DNA of 64,000 nucleotides from Castor canadensis (Eukaryota; Chordata; Mammalia; Rodentia; Castoridae): the NCBI RefSeq assembly GCF_047511655.1, contig NC_133398.1:111802332-111866331 (forward strand). Direction: 5' to 3'. A program made the position numbers and the translations under genes. The notes below the pieces were generated by a model, which was not told the origin of the DNA, did no database searches, and saw only the letters and a list, made by a program, of their open reading frames with translations. Below, piece by piece: positions 34,886 to 45,784 of the stretch (position 1 is the stretch's first letter; each line of letters begins with the position of its first letter).

Positions 34886-35239
34886 CAAGGGGAAGTTTTT
34901 AAAGGCAAAAGTGAGGAGGATTATGTAAGACATTTTGAAATAATGCCTGTCAACAATGATTAAAAACAAGAGTGGTGCCAGGCTGAGTTTGAACAGAAAG
35001 TCGATGGGCAGATGTCCTTGAAGAAGTATTGTTTGTGCAAGTGTGGTTCTAGCAGAGCTTTTGCAATAATTACTGTTAGGTAAATGGGAACAAGTGACTC
35101 CATTTTAATTCTGACAAAGGTGGTTTTTCACAGGGATAAACCCTAGTAACATTATTTGCATTGTATTATAGATATTCAAATATACTGAAGTATCATTTTC
35201 ACTTATCACTACTACAGAATTACAGTACTTACTAGATAT

Positions 35240-35463
35240 CTGTGGGGGAGAGATAGGACTAAGGTTTGAACTCAGAACTTCACACTTGCAAAGTAGGTAT
35301 TTTACCACTTGAGCCACACCTCCAGTCCAATTTACTCTGGTTATTTTGGGGGTGGGGGGTGTCTCTCAAACTCTTTGCCTGTGCTGACCTTGAATTGAGA
35401 TCCTCCTAATCTCAGCCTCCCAAGTGGTTAGGATTATAGGCATGTGCCACCATTGCCCAGCAC
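35240..35463 (-). mobile_element. Dimeric B1-ID-type SINE, antisense
   Basis: It has the same architecture as 34683-34885: AGGTTTGAACTCAGAACTTC and TTTACCACTTGAGCCACACC mark the ID-like half. TGACCTTGAATTGAGATCC and AGCCTCCCAAGTGGTTAGG mark the B1-like half. I see no clear target-site duplication. Confidence 0.87.
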
Positions 35464-35692
35464 TTATTTGATTCTTTTATAGATCTTGCTATATAATCTA
35501 TTCAAGAAGCATATATACTGTAGGATATGTCATATATTTAGATTTTAAATATTTTGTTAACTGTTCCTATGAACTGAATTGTCCTCTGCAAAAGCCATAT
35601 GTCGAACCCCTAACCACCAATATTGCTGAATTTGGAGACAGGAACTTTATTGAAGTAATTAGTTTAAATGAGATCATAAAGATGGTGTCCTA

Positions 35693-35793
35693 AGGTTAGA
35701 AGTGTGACTCAATCAGTATAGGGCTGGCCTAGCAAGTACAAAGTCCTGAGTTCAAACCCCAGTACTGCCAAAAAAGAAAAAAAAGAAAAGAAA
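35693..35793 (+). mobile_element. ID-like SINE inserted in the LTR, sense
   Basis: GAAGTGTGACTCAATCAGTA, GGCCTAGCAAGTACAAAGTC and CTGAGTTCAAACCCCAGTAC are followed by an A-rich tail. Direct repeats 35678-35692 and 35794-35808 differ at one base and come from the LTR itself. The insertion therefore postdates the LTR. Confidence 0.9.
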
Positions 35794-35834
35794 AAAGATG
35801 GGGTCCTAGCCTGATAGGCCTTATAAGAAGAGAA

Positions 35835-35840
<6 letters not shown>

Positions 35841-35901
<61 letters not shown>

Positions 35902-35931
35902 TCTCTCTCTCTCTCTCACACACACATACAC
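35841..35931. repeat. (CT)n microsatellite ending in (CA)n
   Basis: Some 38 CT units with one AAC interruption run into a short CA run, within the LTR remnant. Confidence 0.93.
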
Positions 35932-36125
35932 AAAAGGCCATGTAAACACACAAAGAATGTAGCTTGTCTGCAAGCCAGGAAGAGAACTCTAACAAAGAAC
36001 CAAATCTTTCTGCACCTTGATCTTTGATCTTAGGCTTCTAGCCCCAGAACATGAGAAAATAAATTCCTGGTATTCAAGCCTACGGTATTTTATAGTGAAA
36101 GCCCATACAACTGTATTTCATATAA

Positions 36126-37010
36126 TTAATGTTTTAAAACATATACATCTTACCTTATACACTCAAAATACTTGTCTGAGAAGGAGTTTATAGGCTTCCC
36201 CAGAGTGCCAAAGAGGCACACGGCTCAAAAGCCTTCAAGAGTCCTTGGGTAGCTGGCTTTCATGGACTAGGCTGCCCATATTCCTTGCCTTCCTCCATGC
36301 TAGACCCTGCGAATTAAATCAAACTCCCCAGCCTGACTAGCATGAGTCTCAGTTCTGGTCCATGAGCTGTAAGAAGGGCCCAATGAGGTGCTTCAGGGGA
36401 GGAGTTTCCTCAGGAACAGATACAAAGCTTCTTGTACATAGGAATATCTTTCTCTCTGCTAGGAACATGGTGAAATGACTGGATGTGGAAAGATCATTTT
36501 GAAACTGAAAGTCACACATTGAGGACAGCAGGCTTATTAATACCCTGAAACCAACAGCATCAACATTAAAATGGCCACTTCTGGGCTCTTTGTCAAGTGA
36601 GAAAAATCAACACCTGTTTGGATAAACCTCTGTAATCCAGTATCTGTTATTTGCAGCTGAAAGTAAAATTAACTGATAATATTAGCAAATTAAGACCCAT
36701 GTCTAACAGTGTGTTTTCAAACTCGGATCCCCAACAACAGAGTCCACGGATATGTTCTTGAGAATTTGAGAGATCTACAATGCCATTTTTAGTGTTCATT
36801 GTGATGGTAATCCAAAGTATATATGCAGATTTTTCTGTTATTGGGCCAAAATTTGCACCTATGAGAGATTTTGTAGACTAAGTCAATGCTTTTCAAAGTA
36901 GGGATGTGATATGCATTTCTGAGAGTCCTTGCATGTGGAATCTCACTGAAACTGGAGTTTTGGACCCAAGGCCCAAACTCTTGAAAGTCCATATGCTAGG
37001 TCTGGCCACC
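36126..37010. other. Spacer without recognised feature
   Basis: No gene is seen. The part at 36700-36960 may be an old DNA-transposon fragment, but I cannot name it. Confidence 0.35.
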
Positions 37011-37014
37011 TGCC

Positions 37015-37490
37015 CCTAAATGCCAAATGAAGAGGCATGGCAAAGGAAGAGAAAGGAGATTTCTTACACGGCTCAAGACATACTGTGGGAAGAGGCAGAG
37101 TAAGAACTCAGACCATCTTCAGAGTACAGACATGAGTTGTAGGTTTAAGTAGACAAAAGAACTGGGGGCAGGGACAAAAGGAATGCATAGTTACAGTCAC
37201 AGGTGTGGTCTGGTTGCTCATTATCTCAGTCCTTGTTCTGGGAGAGGTTCTGGAGTTGCTATTGGTGTCATCACTTGAGTGACATAAACTAGTTCCCATG
37301 AGACCATTGCACCTTCTCCAGGGTGCAGCCTCTTCATTATAGGTAACTGTCCTTATTTGGAGGGGTGATTCTGTCCTGCAAGTCTCTACTGTTCCTTACG
37401 GGAAGTTTAAGTCCCTTATCATAAAGATGTTATCAGTGCTGTCATTTCTGGAATCCAAGAGAATGACTTAAAATGAGGACAGATACAAAA
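37015..37490 (-). mobile_element. Solo LTR remnant of an endogenous retroelement, antisense
   Basis: The reverse complement aligns with the sense LTR at 45085-45590. Shared blocks include a TTTAAACCT-type segment, a TTTTGTCCCTGCCC block and a CCAGAACCTCTCCCAGAACA block followed by ACTGAGATAATGA. No internal gene is attached, so it looks like a solo LTR left by recombination or truncation. The family name is unknown to me. Limits are approximate. Confidence 0.65.
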
Positions 37491-37739
37491 TGGAGGCAGG
37501 GATGCCAAGATCCTGTTTTTAGTTAATTTGTAGGCCCAAGTAAAAAGTCAGTGCTTTTCAGCAAAAGCAGTTTTAGCACCTCTTACACCAAGAGTTTGTG
37601 CCTTGGGTCCAAAACTCCATTTATCAAGCAGCTTGTCTTTTGAATTTTTGGGGGGCACATTGGTCCAAAGTTTTCTTTCAGTGAGGCAGTTGCCCATTTT
37701 GAAAGTTCCTAATGTGTGCTTGACCTCTCCACAAAGCTT

Positions 37740-38885
37740 CCTTCAGTCATGCCTTCCTTCCTCCCAATAGTGTTGAAGTGTTCTCTCCCTTCTGCTTCCT
37801 TTGTTTCTTTGTTTTGTTTTTCATTTTCATTAGCATATATTTGGGGGGATTCATTGTGACAAATCTGACTAGCCTTACATTGTGCCATCGTTTCTTGGTT
37901 AGGTTGTCCCCACCATTTCCCCCATCTCAACCCTCTCCTTGCCCCCCTTAAAATAGTTGAAAGAGGTTTCATTGTTCTATTTCATATATGTATACACAGT
38001 GCATCAACCATATTCCTTTACCTTCATCTCATTCACCCATCCCCCTCCCACAAATACCCCCTGCACCCCCTCATGTGTATTTTGTAGTCCTGTCTTTCAT
38101 TTTTACTTACAAAGTCAGTGTTCAAAGAAGTTTCTCAATGTAACTCAGGTGTGAATATATTTTACTCTGGTCAGTTCAGTTCCCTCTGTTACTCTCCCTT
38201 ACCTCTTCCCTCCTGTCCCCCATCATTCAACAGCTTTCAGTACATATTGTTATATCATCTACCTGCAGAGATGTGATGTCTTGCAATATTGTTGATGCTC
38301 TATCATTCTTACTTCCTCTTCTTCCTTCCCTGAGTCGTTCCACTGTTACAAACACGTTCTACATAAGAGTGTGTAAATAGTCATGTTTATTTTGTGTATA
38401 TGTTTATCTTTCAGATCTGCCTTCCCCACAGGAGAAAAAACATGTGGCTTTTGTCTTTCTGAACATGGCTACTTCACTGAATATGATGTCTCCAATTTCA
38501 TTCTTCCTTAAGACTGAAAAAAACTCCATTGTGCATATATATCTATACACACACCCACACACACATCATTTTTTCTTGATCCAGTCATCAGTTGTAGGGC
38601 ATCTGGGTTTCCACAGCTTGGCTATTGTGAACACTCCTACAATAAACATGGGTGTACAGGTATCTCTATTGTATCCTGATTACACTCCTTTCAGTGTATG
38701 CCCTGGAGTGGTATCACTGGAGCAGTGGCAGTTCTAATTTTATTTTTTTAAGGACTCTCCATAGTGGTTGTACTAATTTACATTCCCACCAGCGGTATAC
38801 AAGTGTTCCTGTTTCACCAGATTCTTGCCAGCATTTGTTGTTCTTGTTCTTGAAACTAGCCATTCTGACTGGGGTGAGATGAAAC
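37740..38885 (-). mobile_element. L1 fragment of an older lineage, ORF2 3' end plus 3'UTR, antisense
   Basis: The part 38440-38885 on the minus strand matches the C-terminal segment of L1 ORF2 (complement of the [13 protein letters not shown] and [12 protein letters not shown] text). The left part, about 37800-38430, is a different L1 3'UTR with two related copies of a CATATAT-TTCATTG block near 37840 and 37970. It lacks the C-rich tract of the younger L1s. It is heavily broken. Confidence 0.75.
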
Positions 38886-39818
38886 CTTACTGCTTCTTCT
38901 TTTGTGCTTCCTGTTTACCCCACAACAGTCCTGCCATAGACATGTTTCATTTTGGACTTACCAGTGTCCTTTCCTTGGGCAGCTGCCCATCCGGTGTGCA
39001 CTGGCCACTGAATCTGGGATTTGACCATCAACATCAACCACTTAGAAGAGCTCCCAGCACAGCCTGCACAAGTTAGGTGGCAAAGGGGCTACAGGCAGTT
39101 GAAGCTAAGTCACCCAATGACAGTGTCCCAGAGAAGCGGACCACAGGGTTTTCTTTCCTAGAATCTCTGAGCTGCCCTGTTCCTGTTCTTAGATTTCAAC
39201 TTTTTCTTTTGATCCAGTGAATGGCCATTTTGGAACTCTAATGATGTTTAATCTTCACCAGGATTACATGCTTGTGGCATCCCCAGAAAGTATGTGATGT
39301 CTGGAATTGCTTGATGGAGGTAGGGAGACTGGCTATAAGATACCAAGTTCATATTCTGGGCTATCAGGAGTCAGTTGTAGTGCACAGGGGCAAATCAGCT
39401 AGCCATATTACTGCCTGTGGCTCCCTGAGGCTTCTCTCCTACAGGACAGCCTAAGACCACAGCTAAGACCTGGCTTTACAAACACTTCAAGGAGATGGGG
39501 ACTACTGGGATTACAGGAAGCCGACATCAGTCCCAACTTCAAGTGAGAGAAAAGTACTGTAAGTCTCAGCTCTTTGTGGAACATGAAGTGAATCTTAGGG
39601 TCTTGGCTTGGTATTCTCAAAGAGCCCTTGCAGTTTGGCCTAACATCTGTGAAAAATAATCTCCAAGACTGATTTGTCAGGTTCCTGAATTGCAGCACAA
39701 GTTGACTTCATTATTTCATGGTGGTTTTTCGGTGAAAGTTATGTTAATTCCGAAAAGATGACTGTCAGCTTTGGGGCAAGTCAGAACTCTCAGAGACTGA
39801 GAGTGTCTCTCCTGGGTT
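38886..39818. other. Spacer without recognised feature
   Basis: Balanced composition with no frame over 100 codons. No gene or clear repeat recognised. Confidence 0.4.
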
Positions 39819-39819
39819 A

Positions 39820-40185
39820 GCAGGCTTTGCATTACTGTAACAAACACTTGAGACAATCAACTTATAAGGAGGAAAAGTTTATTTTGGTGCACAATTTCAG
39901 AGGTTTCAATCCATGGTAGGTTAACTCTGTAGCTTTTGGGCAGGTGGTGAGGTAGTACATGACAGTGGGAGCATGTGGGGTAGGAAACTGTTTACCTTTA
40001 AGGAAGTGGAGAGGTCTGGGGTCCCACAGTCCTCTTCAAGGGCTGTCCCTAATGTTCTAAATTCCTTCTGCTAGGCTCCACCTCCTAAAGCTTCCATCAC
40101 CTCTCAGGCTTACTGTCTGACCCAGGGACCAAACCTTTAACAGTGGGTTTTTTAGGGGGGACAATCCATATCCAAACTATAGCGC
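39820..40185 (-). mobile_element. MaLR/ERV-type LTR remnant, antisense
   Basis: The order ATTACTGTAACAAACACTTG, AGTTTATTTTGGTGCACA, CTCCACCTCCTAAAGCTTCC and GGGACAATCCATATCCAAAC is that of a reverse-complemented MaLR-type LTR. It is related to the segment at 56340-56700. No internal region is attached. Confidence 0.55.
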
Positions 40186-40323
40186 CCCTGCCCACCATGT
40201 TTCCTTACCTCATAGAAGTTGCCCCTCATATAGACAAAGTCAAACATTATTCAATTGCTCCAACATTCAGCTTAGTAACCAGGATTCAAACTTGATCTGG
40301 GGTATATGTGTTATATATGTATG

Positions 40324-40334
40324 TTGTGTGTGTG

Positions 40335-40367
<33 letters not shown>

Positions 40368-40374
40368 ATGTATG
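40324..40374. repeat. (GT)n microsatellite
   Basis: About 24 GT units with TTTG and TATG interruptions. Confidence 0.93.
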
Positions 40375-41486
40375 TCTATACTACAGAATCAGAGTAAGAA
40401 AGGGCAGAATTGTAAGAATTCACCTGGTGGAAGGTGAGTGATTAAGAAGAGGGTGTACACTAAGAAGAATTTAGACCTGATTTTGGATTGGGATGGAATT
40501 GTTTATATGGTTGTCCTCACCAGAAGTTCTGCATTCAAGATGCTAAAATGCAGCTGATTGTAATTCTAACCAGCCATCACAAACCAACAACACATAAGAA
40601 AAATAGCATGAAAGATGAGGGAAGGGATTTAAAAACATCAGAATAAGCACACAGACATTTACCTGTTACAGATGTAGATGGCTTCTGTGATCATGGATCC
40701 AGGTGATCCAAGCTACCCGTGATGAATTGTGTACAGTTGACTCACCCGGCTACAAAGTCATTTGTGCCCAGGAGCAGTGTAGCATCACTTGGTGGGAGTC
40801 AATACCAAATAGGATCTGGTGAGCCCCTGAAAACTCAAGGAAACATCTGGAAGTCATGGGATTGCATTGCTTACCTTCTTAGGTGCCTTCATTGCCACTG
40901 TTCCATCTCTGCTCAACCCACAGATAGGATCACATGGAGGAGGTCCCCATGGCCAACTGAAAACTGAAAAAATAAATAAATAAAAAGGAAAATAAAGGAG
41001 CCTGGGATAAAAATATTGACCCCATAAAAGAAGTGATCAGCTAAGGCACACCATCCATTTCAGGTGGCTTTGATGTACAATAGAGGAGGAAAAACTGTCC
41101 TCCAAGTAGGGTTGATTTCAATAGAATATCTCAACATCCACTCAGCTTACAAACCAAGATGTCCAGAGCTTCAGACATGCCTACTCCTGTTGTGAGGAGA
41201 AAATTAATCAAGAGTGTGTAAGATGATATCACTAGTCAGTATTTTCCACTGCTCTTGGCCTCAGTGTCTCTGTCAGCCATTTTCTTGTGAATGAGACAAT
41301 ATAAGTAAGTAAGGAATGGCTGGCTGGCCTCTAATACTTTTCAGCAACAAGATAGAGAATGCAAGATCTTTTGTACACGTGATTGCATTTTAATTCACTA
41401 GAAATTTTAAACTTCTTTTTTGAAATGTTTGCTTCCTTCATGGAGTCATTCTAATAAATGCAAACCAAACAGTACTTAATCTTGTC
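40375..41486. other. Spacer without recognised feature
   Basis: I see no gene or confident repeat. A small (AAAT)-type run lies near 40968-40985. Confidence 0.4.
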
Positions 41487-41504
41487 TTAATTTGGATGTC
41501 TTTG

Positions 41505-41589
41505 GGTTAGGGATACAGCTCAGTTGTACAGTGCTTGCTAGTATTTGCAAGGCCCTGAGTTAGATGCTCAGCACTGAAAAAAATACTTA
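41505..41589 (+). mobile_element. ID element, sense, with 18-bp target-site duplication
   Basis: GGGTTAGGGATACAGCTCAG, TACAGTGCTTGCTAGTATTT and AAGGCCCTGAGTTAGATGCT are followed by a short A tail, marking a diverged ID element. Direct repeats 41487-41504 and 41590-41607 match at 16 of 18 bases. Confidence 0.85.
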
Positions 41590-41654
41590 TTAATTTAGAC
41601 GTCTTTGATGGCTTAGCCAATGTTATTGTAATGACTTTTCTTTTATTCTGTCTT

Positions 41655-41760
41655 TTTAAAAATTATATTATTGTTGGACAGGGTGGGGGTGCATTGTGAC
41701 ATTTATAAAAGTTTTTACAATTATCATAGCCAAATTCACCTCTCCATCATTCTGTAATGA
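41655..41760 (-). mobile_element. Possible L1 3'UTR fragment, antisense
   Basis: GGGGGTGCATTGTGACATTT resembles the GGGGGGATTCATTGTGACAA stretch at 37841 in the older L1 3'UTR, and the following CAAATTCACC-type text also fits. Short and weak. Confidence 0.35.
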
Positions 41761-41919
41761 CATCTTGATAACAGTTTCCCTCCAACTTCCAGTAGAAATA
41801 GAAATGCTGAAGACTATTTCTTTTGAAAATAAAATAACAAAAACTCAAGTTTTGATTTTTTAAAATCAGGGAAGTATAAAAAAACCTGAATAAACTTATT
41901 TTAGGAATCAAAGTGACTT

Positions 41920-42112
41920 TTTTTTAGCAGGATGGGATTTGAACTCAGGCTTCATGATTGCAAAGCTCTACTGCTTGAGCCACACCTTCTATTTTGCTGT
42001 GGTTATTTTTGAGATGGAGTCTCATGAACTATTTGCCTGGGCTGGCCTCCAATTGTGATCCTCCAAATCTTAGCCTACCAAGTGGCTAGGTTGTGAGCTA
42101 CCAGCGCTGAGC
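41920..42112 (-). mobile_element. Dimeric B1-ID-type SINE, antisense, with 12-bp target-site duplication
   Basis: ATTTGAACTCAGGCTTCATG and GCTTGAGCCACACC mark the ID-like half, then TTTTTGAGATGGAGTCTCAT and GGGCTGGCCTCCAATTGTGA the B1-like half. TCAAAGTGACTT occurs on both sides without mismatch (41908-41919 and 42113-42124). Confidence 0.92.
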
Positions 42113-42210
42113 TCAAAGTGACTTCTTGTAGGGAGTTTCTAATCCTACCAGCAATGCATCATTCATGCAGTATTTGTAACACACCATTTCTGTGGTGATA
42201 TTTAAAATTA

Positions 42211-42309
42211 AAAGCATGAGGCTGGCAGAGTGGCTTAATTGGTAGAGTGTGTACCTAGCAAGTGAGGCCCTGAGTTCAAATTCCAGTGCTGCCAAAAAAC
42301 CAAATAAAA
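42211..42309 (+). mobile_element. ID-like SINE, sense, with 11-bp target-site duplication
   Basis: GGCTGGCAGAGTGGCTTAAT, CTAGCAAGTGAGGCCCTGAG and TTCAAATTCCAGTGCTGCC are followed by an A-rich tail. ATTTAAAATTA flanks it without mismatch (42200-42210 and 42310-42320). Confidence 0.9.
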
Positions 42310-42349
42310 ATTTAAAATTACCTATGAAATGCTGTATGATCCTTTCTTT

Positions 42350-42585
42350 TATTTTTATTTATTTATTTATTTTTGGTTTTGGGCTGGGATTTGAACCCAG
42401 AGCTTTCCACTTGCAAAGCAGGCATTCTACCACTTGAGCCACATATCCAGTCCATTTTGCTCTGGCTGTTCTGGAGATGGGGGTCTCTTGAACTATTTCC
42501 CTAGGCTGACCTTGAACTGAGATCCTCCCAATCTCAGCCTGCCAAGTAGCTATGATTACAGGCATGAGCCACTGGCACCTGGTTG
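42350..42585 (-). mobile_element. Dimeric B1-ID-type SINE, antisense, with 13-bp target-site duplication
   Basis: A TTTA-rich tail complement (42350-42375) is followed by the complement of the ID-like half (GGATTTGAACCCAGAGCTTT, CACTTGAGCCACAT). The B1-like half comes next (GGGGGTCTCTTGAACTATTT, GATTACAGGCATGAGCCACT). TGATCCTTTCTTT flanks it without mismatch (42337-42349 and 42586-42598). It is one of the best-preserved dimers here. Confidence 0.93.
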
Positions 42586-42829
42586 TGATCCTTTCTTTCA
42601 AATAATATGTTGCATATATATTTTAAATGCTAGGACAAATACAAATGTATATGTTGAGATAAGTTAACTTTGCTAATTCAAATAATTTTTCTCCCAGAGG
42701 GATAAAGAATGACCAGCAAGTTAACTTCTGTTATTCAGAGGATGCTTTTATATTTTAAAAGTTATTTAAGTTACTTCTCAAAATCACTCAGAAGGTATTT
42801 CTAGATAATGTATATAAGGTGACCAACTG

Positions 42830-43268
42830 CTATGGTTTCAACATTTTTTGTCCCCAGTGAAACCCACTTTCAGACTTAGTTCCCCAATGCAACAGAATTG
42901 AGAGGTGGGACATGATGAGAGGGGCTGTGGACATGGCAGGGGGTGGGAAGCTCTCATGAATGGATTATTGCATTTCTTGAATGTGTTCTTGCTCTGGCAG
43001 GACTGGATTAGTTTTCTTAAGATTGGGTTGTCATGAAGTGAGTTTGACTTTCCTTGGCTCTTTCTTGCTCTTTCTTTACATATGTCTGTTTGTCCTTCTC
43101 CTTTCCTGCCATGCATGGAGCAGCATGAGGCTCTCACCAGAAGCTGAGCAGACATAGCACAATGCATGCTCTTGTACTTCCAGAACTGTAAGTCAAAGCA
43201 AATCTCTTTCTTTTTTAAATTATTCAGTATCAGGAATTCTGTTATAGCAAAAGTAAACAGACTAGTGC
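42830..43268 (+). mobile_element. MaLR-type LTR remnant (MST/THE1-like), sense
   Basis: CTGCTATGGTTTCAACATTT at the left, GAATGGATTATTGCATTTCT inside, a CCATGCATGGAGCAGCATGA segment and the end AACTGTAAGTCAAAGCAAAT ... TTATAGCAAAAGTAAACAGA follow the order of MaLR LTRs of the MST/THE1 kind. It is diverged and has no internal region. Confidence 0.65.
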
Positions 43269-45080
43269 TAAAACAGGGAACAGGGACTGTCCTGGGAAAA
43301 CTATGTTGAGTTGGTCACTGTACACACAAATGACAGCTGGAGAGGGAGGGAAGGTGGGTACTGGACTCCCAGGTATTTTGCCTCTGGACATCTGTAGCCT
43401 CACACCAGGACCATTGTGGGGAAAACACTATGAGGGAGACAAACAAGGGCCTTGTCCACACTGAGTTTCCAGTCTCCATTCTACAGGACAGTCAGATGGA
43501 AAACACATCAACTAACAGTATGACTGCAGTAGAGATAAGAAAACCACTCTTGGTGATGTGATCATGGACCAAGGGGAGGCTGGGTGTTGATTTACAGCAG
43601 GTACCTAGAAAAGGCCTTACTCTAAAGTGACCTCTGAGCTCACACCTGTGTAACAGAAAGGGGACAGCCAGGGGAGGAAGAGCATGAGATCTCGCAGAAC
43701 CTAGGTTGCCAGAAGCCATGAGGGCTTGTTGAGGGGTTTGGATTTTATTTGAACTACAACAGGATACCATTGTGGGATATTAAGCCAGATGGTGGCCTGA
43801 TGTGATTTGTATTTTAATTTTCAGTTTGCATTCCTTATAGGACTTGGCTGTGCAACTAAGGGACACAAACAGCTTCAGGACATAACACCTTTCCTGTGAC
43901 ATGCCCACAGCAACCCTAGTAAATCCTTGGCCTTAAAGGGAAATAATAATCATTGCTATACAAACATGAAGAAAATAATACCGAAAAATTATTTACGGCT
44001 TTTGAGAAAGATATTTAAGTAGGTTCATTGAACGATTTGAAGGAAACCTGCAGAGGCAGGTGACGAACTACAACAGTCAGCACCCACATTCTAAAGCCTT
44101 TTATAAAATGTGTTTTGGATCAATCTTGATCTTTTTACCCTATCTTCTCATCCTCTGCAATTCTGAGAACAGCCACAAGAGGGCTTACTTCTCCTAAATT
44201 TATGAGCAGCAGCTTTAGAGAGGATTCCTTCCTCTCCTCCTCCCTTTCTCTGTCTTCTCTCCTTCCCTCTCTCTTTTGCTGAGGGTTTGTAGGCAGTGGC
44301 GTTCTAAGTAAATGCTTAACAACTGACTCTGGAGGGGTTGGAGAAGCCCTGGTAGTATATGATGATTTTCTTGGTGGAAATATTCCCCAGCATCGGATTC
44401 TAAGCCATCAACTTTGCAGAAGGCTCGCAGGAGTCCTAGTAACTTAACCCCTGGGGAAAGCGGGTTTGGCTGGTCTAACTCCAGATGTGGGGAACAAGCT
44501 TGGGTATCAGAAGAAGATAACCAGATACTCTTAGGAAACAGAATCATGATTAGGAGAAGATAACTGGAAAAGAGTTTTCCTGAATCTTGGTGTGTCCCAT
44601 TAATACCTTTTTATAGTAAAAATTACCTTTCCTTTATTTGTTTGTATTATTATTTGATTGCATTAATAATTTTTAAACTAACAAATTAAGTAGTAAAAAA
44701 AAATACCTAACAGGCAGCAGAGAAATGCAAAAATAAGATATCTTTCTTTAATTCAATATTAAAAATGGTAGAAAATTATCCTTTCTAAGAATAAGTACAA
44801 CTGAAAACTTTGACTCATGTGCAAATAATACCAAATTCTAATGAAATTCAACACTGTTTTAGCTCATCATAATTATATTTATTCTAGACTTTGTGTTACT
44901 GACTTAATTAACAGCTAATCAACAGAACTTTAGGAAATAGAATGTATGTTTATCTTGGGATAGCAAATATACTTGTTGTTCCAATAGGAATGCAGCAGGT
45001 ACTTAATTGCTTTTGCTGAGAAGCTCTGAGTTTCTATTTGAGCCTATGAATTAACTGAAAGCAGGACAAGAACTAGGCAC
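43269..45080. other. Spacer, possibly old unnamed repeats
   Basis: No gene is seen. The part 43480-43830 has the look of an old mammalian interspersed repeat (GGTGGCCTGATGTGATTT-type end), and 44580-44930 is AT-rich. I name no family. Confidence 0.35.
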
Positions 45081-45084
45081 CCCA

Positions 45085-45590
45085 GTCTCCTTCTGTATCT
45101 GTGTCTTTTGTTCTAAGCCTTTCACTTTTCAGGTACCTTGAAATTCAGGAAGAACATGACTGATTGATAGCATCTTTATAAGGAGAAAACTGCCCTGAAG
45201 GAAAGGAACAACAGAATCTTCTGGGGGATAGACCACCAGGCAGGCAACAATAACTCACTTGTCTTGACAGCAATAACAACTTCACCAGAACCCCTCCCAA
45301 AACAAGCACTGAGATAATGATCTACCAGAACACACTAGTGACCAGGATTGTTTAACTATGGCAACTTTTGTCCCCTGCCCTAATTCCCTTTCTATTTAAA
45401 CCTAAAGCTCACATCTGTACCCCAAAGATGACCGAAGATGGACTGAAGTGTTTTCTTTGCTTCTTCTTATTGCATGTCCTGGTCTGTGTAACAAATCTCC
45501 TTTCTCTGTCCTTCACCATTACTGTCTTTATTTGGTGTACAAAGGATGAATGGACCTGACATGTGGAATCCCTGAAGTTTATGCCTAGAA
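45085..45590 (+). mobile_element. Solo LTR remnant of an endogenous retroelement, sense
   Basis: This is the sense-oriented relative of 37015-37490. It has a TATTTAAACC TATA-like segment near 45392-45401. Its 3' part, GTGTAACAAATCTCCTTTCT ... GGTGTACAAAGGATGAATGG, is typical of retroviral LTR ends. No internal genes lie next to it. Limits are approximate and I cannot name the family. Confidence 0.65.
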
Positions 45591-45784
45591 CCTAAAACTT
45601 TGCTTTTTATAAATACAAAGCTTTCAGTATATTGGGTAAAAAGAAAAATCTTTTAATTATTTGACTTGTGAATAATTTGACCTTGAAAACTGGGCATGGT
45701 TGAAATTTAAAACAAAAATGAAAGTTTAAATTAAGGGGAAATTATTAGGACAAAAATAAAAAGTTAGTAATTTCATCACTTACA

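Larger units (their letters stand above)
35565..36125 (+). mobile_element. MaLR-type LTR remnant (MLT1-like), split by a SINE
   Basis: The left part (35565-35692) and right part (35794-36125) form one old LTR. The order ACTGAATTGTCCTCTGCAAA, CATATGTCGAACCCCTAACC, TTTGGAGACAGGAACTTTAT, GGTCCTAGCCTGATAGG, CTTATAAGAAGAG, ACCTTGATCTTTGATC and AGAAAATAAATTCCTG matches what I know of MLT1-type mammalian LTRs, with the AATAAA-bearing end to the right. A SINE (35693-35793) and a CT repeat (35841-35931) interrupt it. No internal viral gene is attached. Confidence 0.72.

Noticed and set aside
30630..42309. tRNA genes suggested by pol III box A/B-like motifs
   Set aside because: The motifs belong to ID-like SINEs with A-rich tails and target-site duplications. 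They do not fold into intact tRNA genes.
37015..45590. A single provirus bounded by the two related LTRs
   Set aside because: The LTRs are in opposite orientation, and the interval holds unrelated SINEs, L1 pieces and spacers with no retroviral gene remnants that I recognise.
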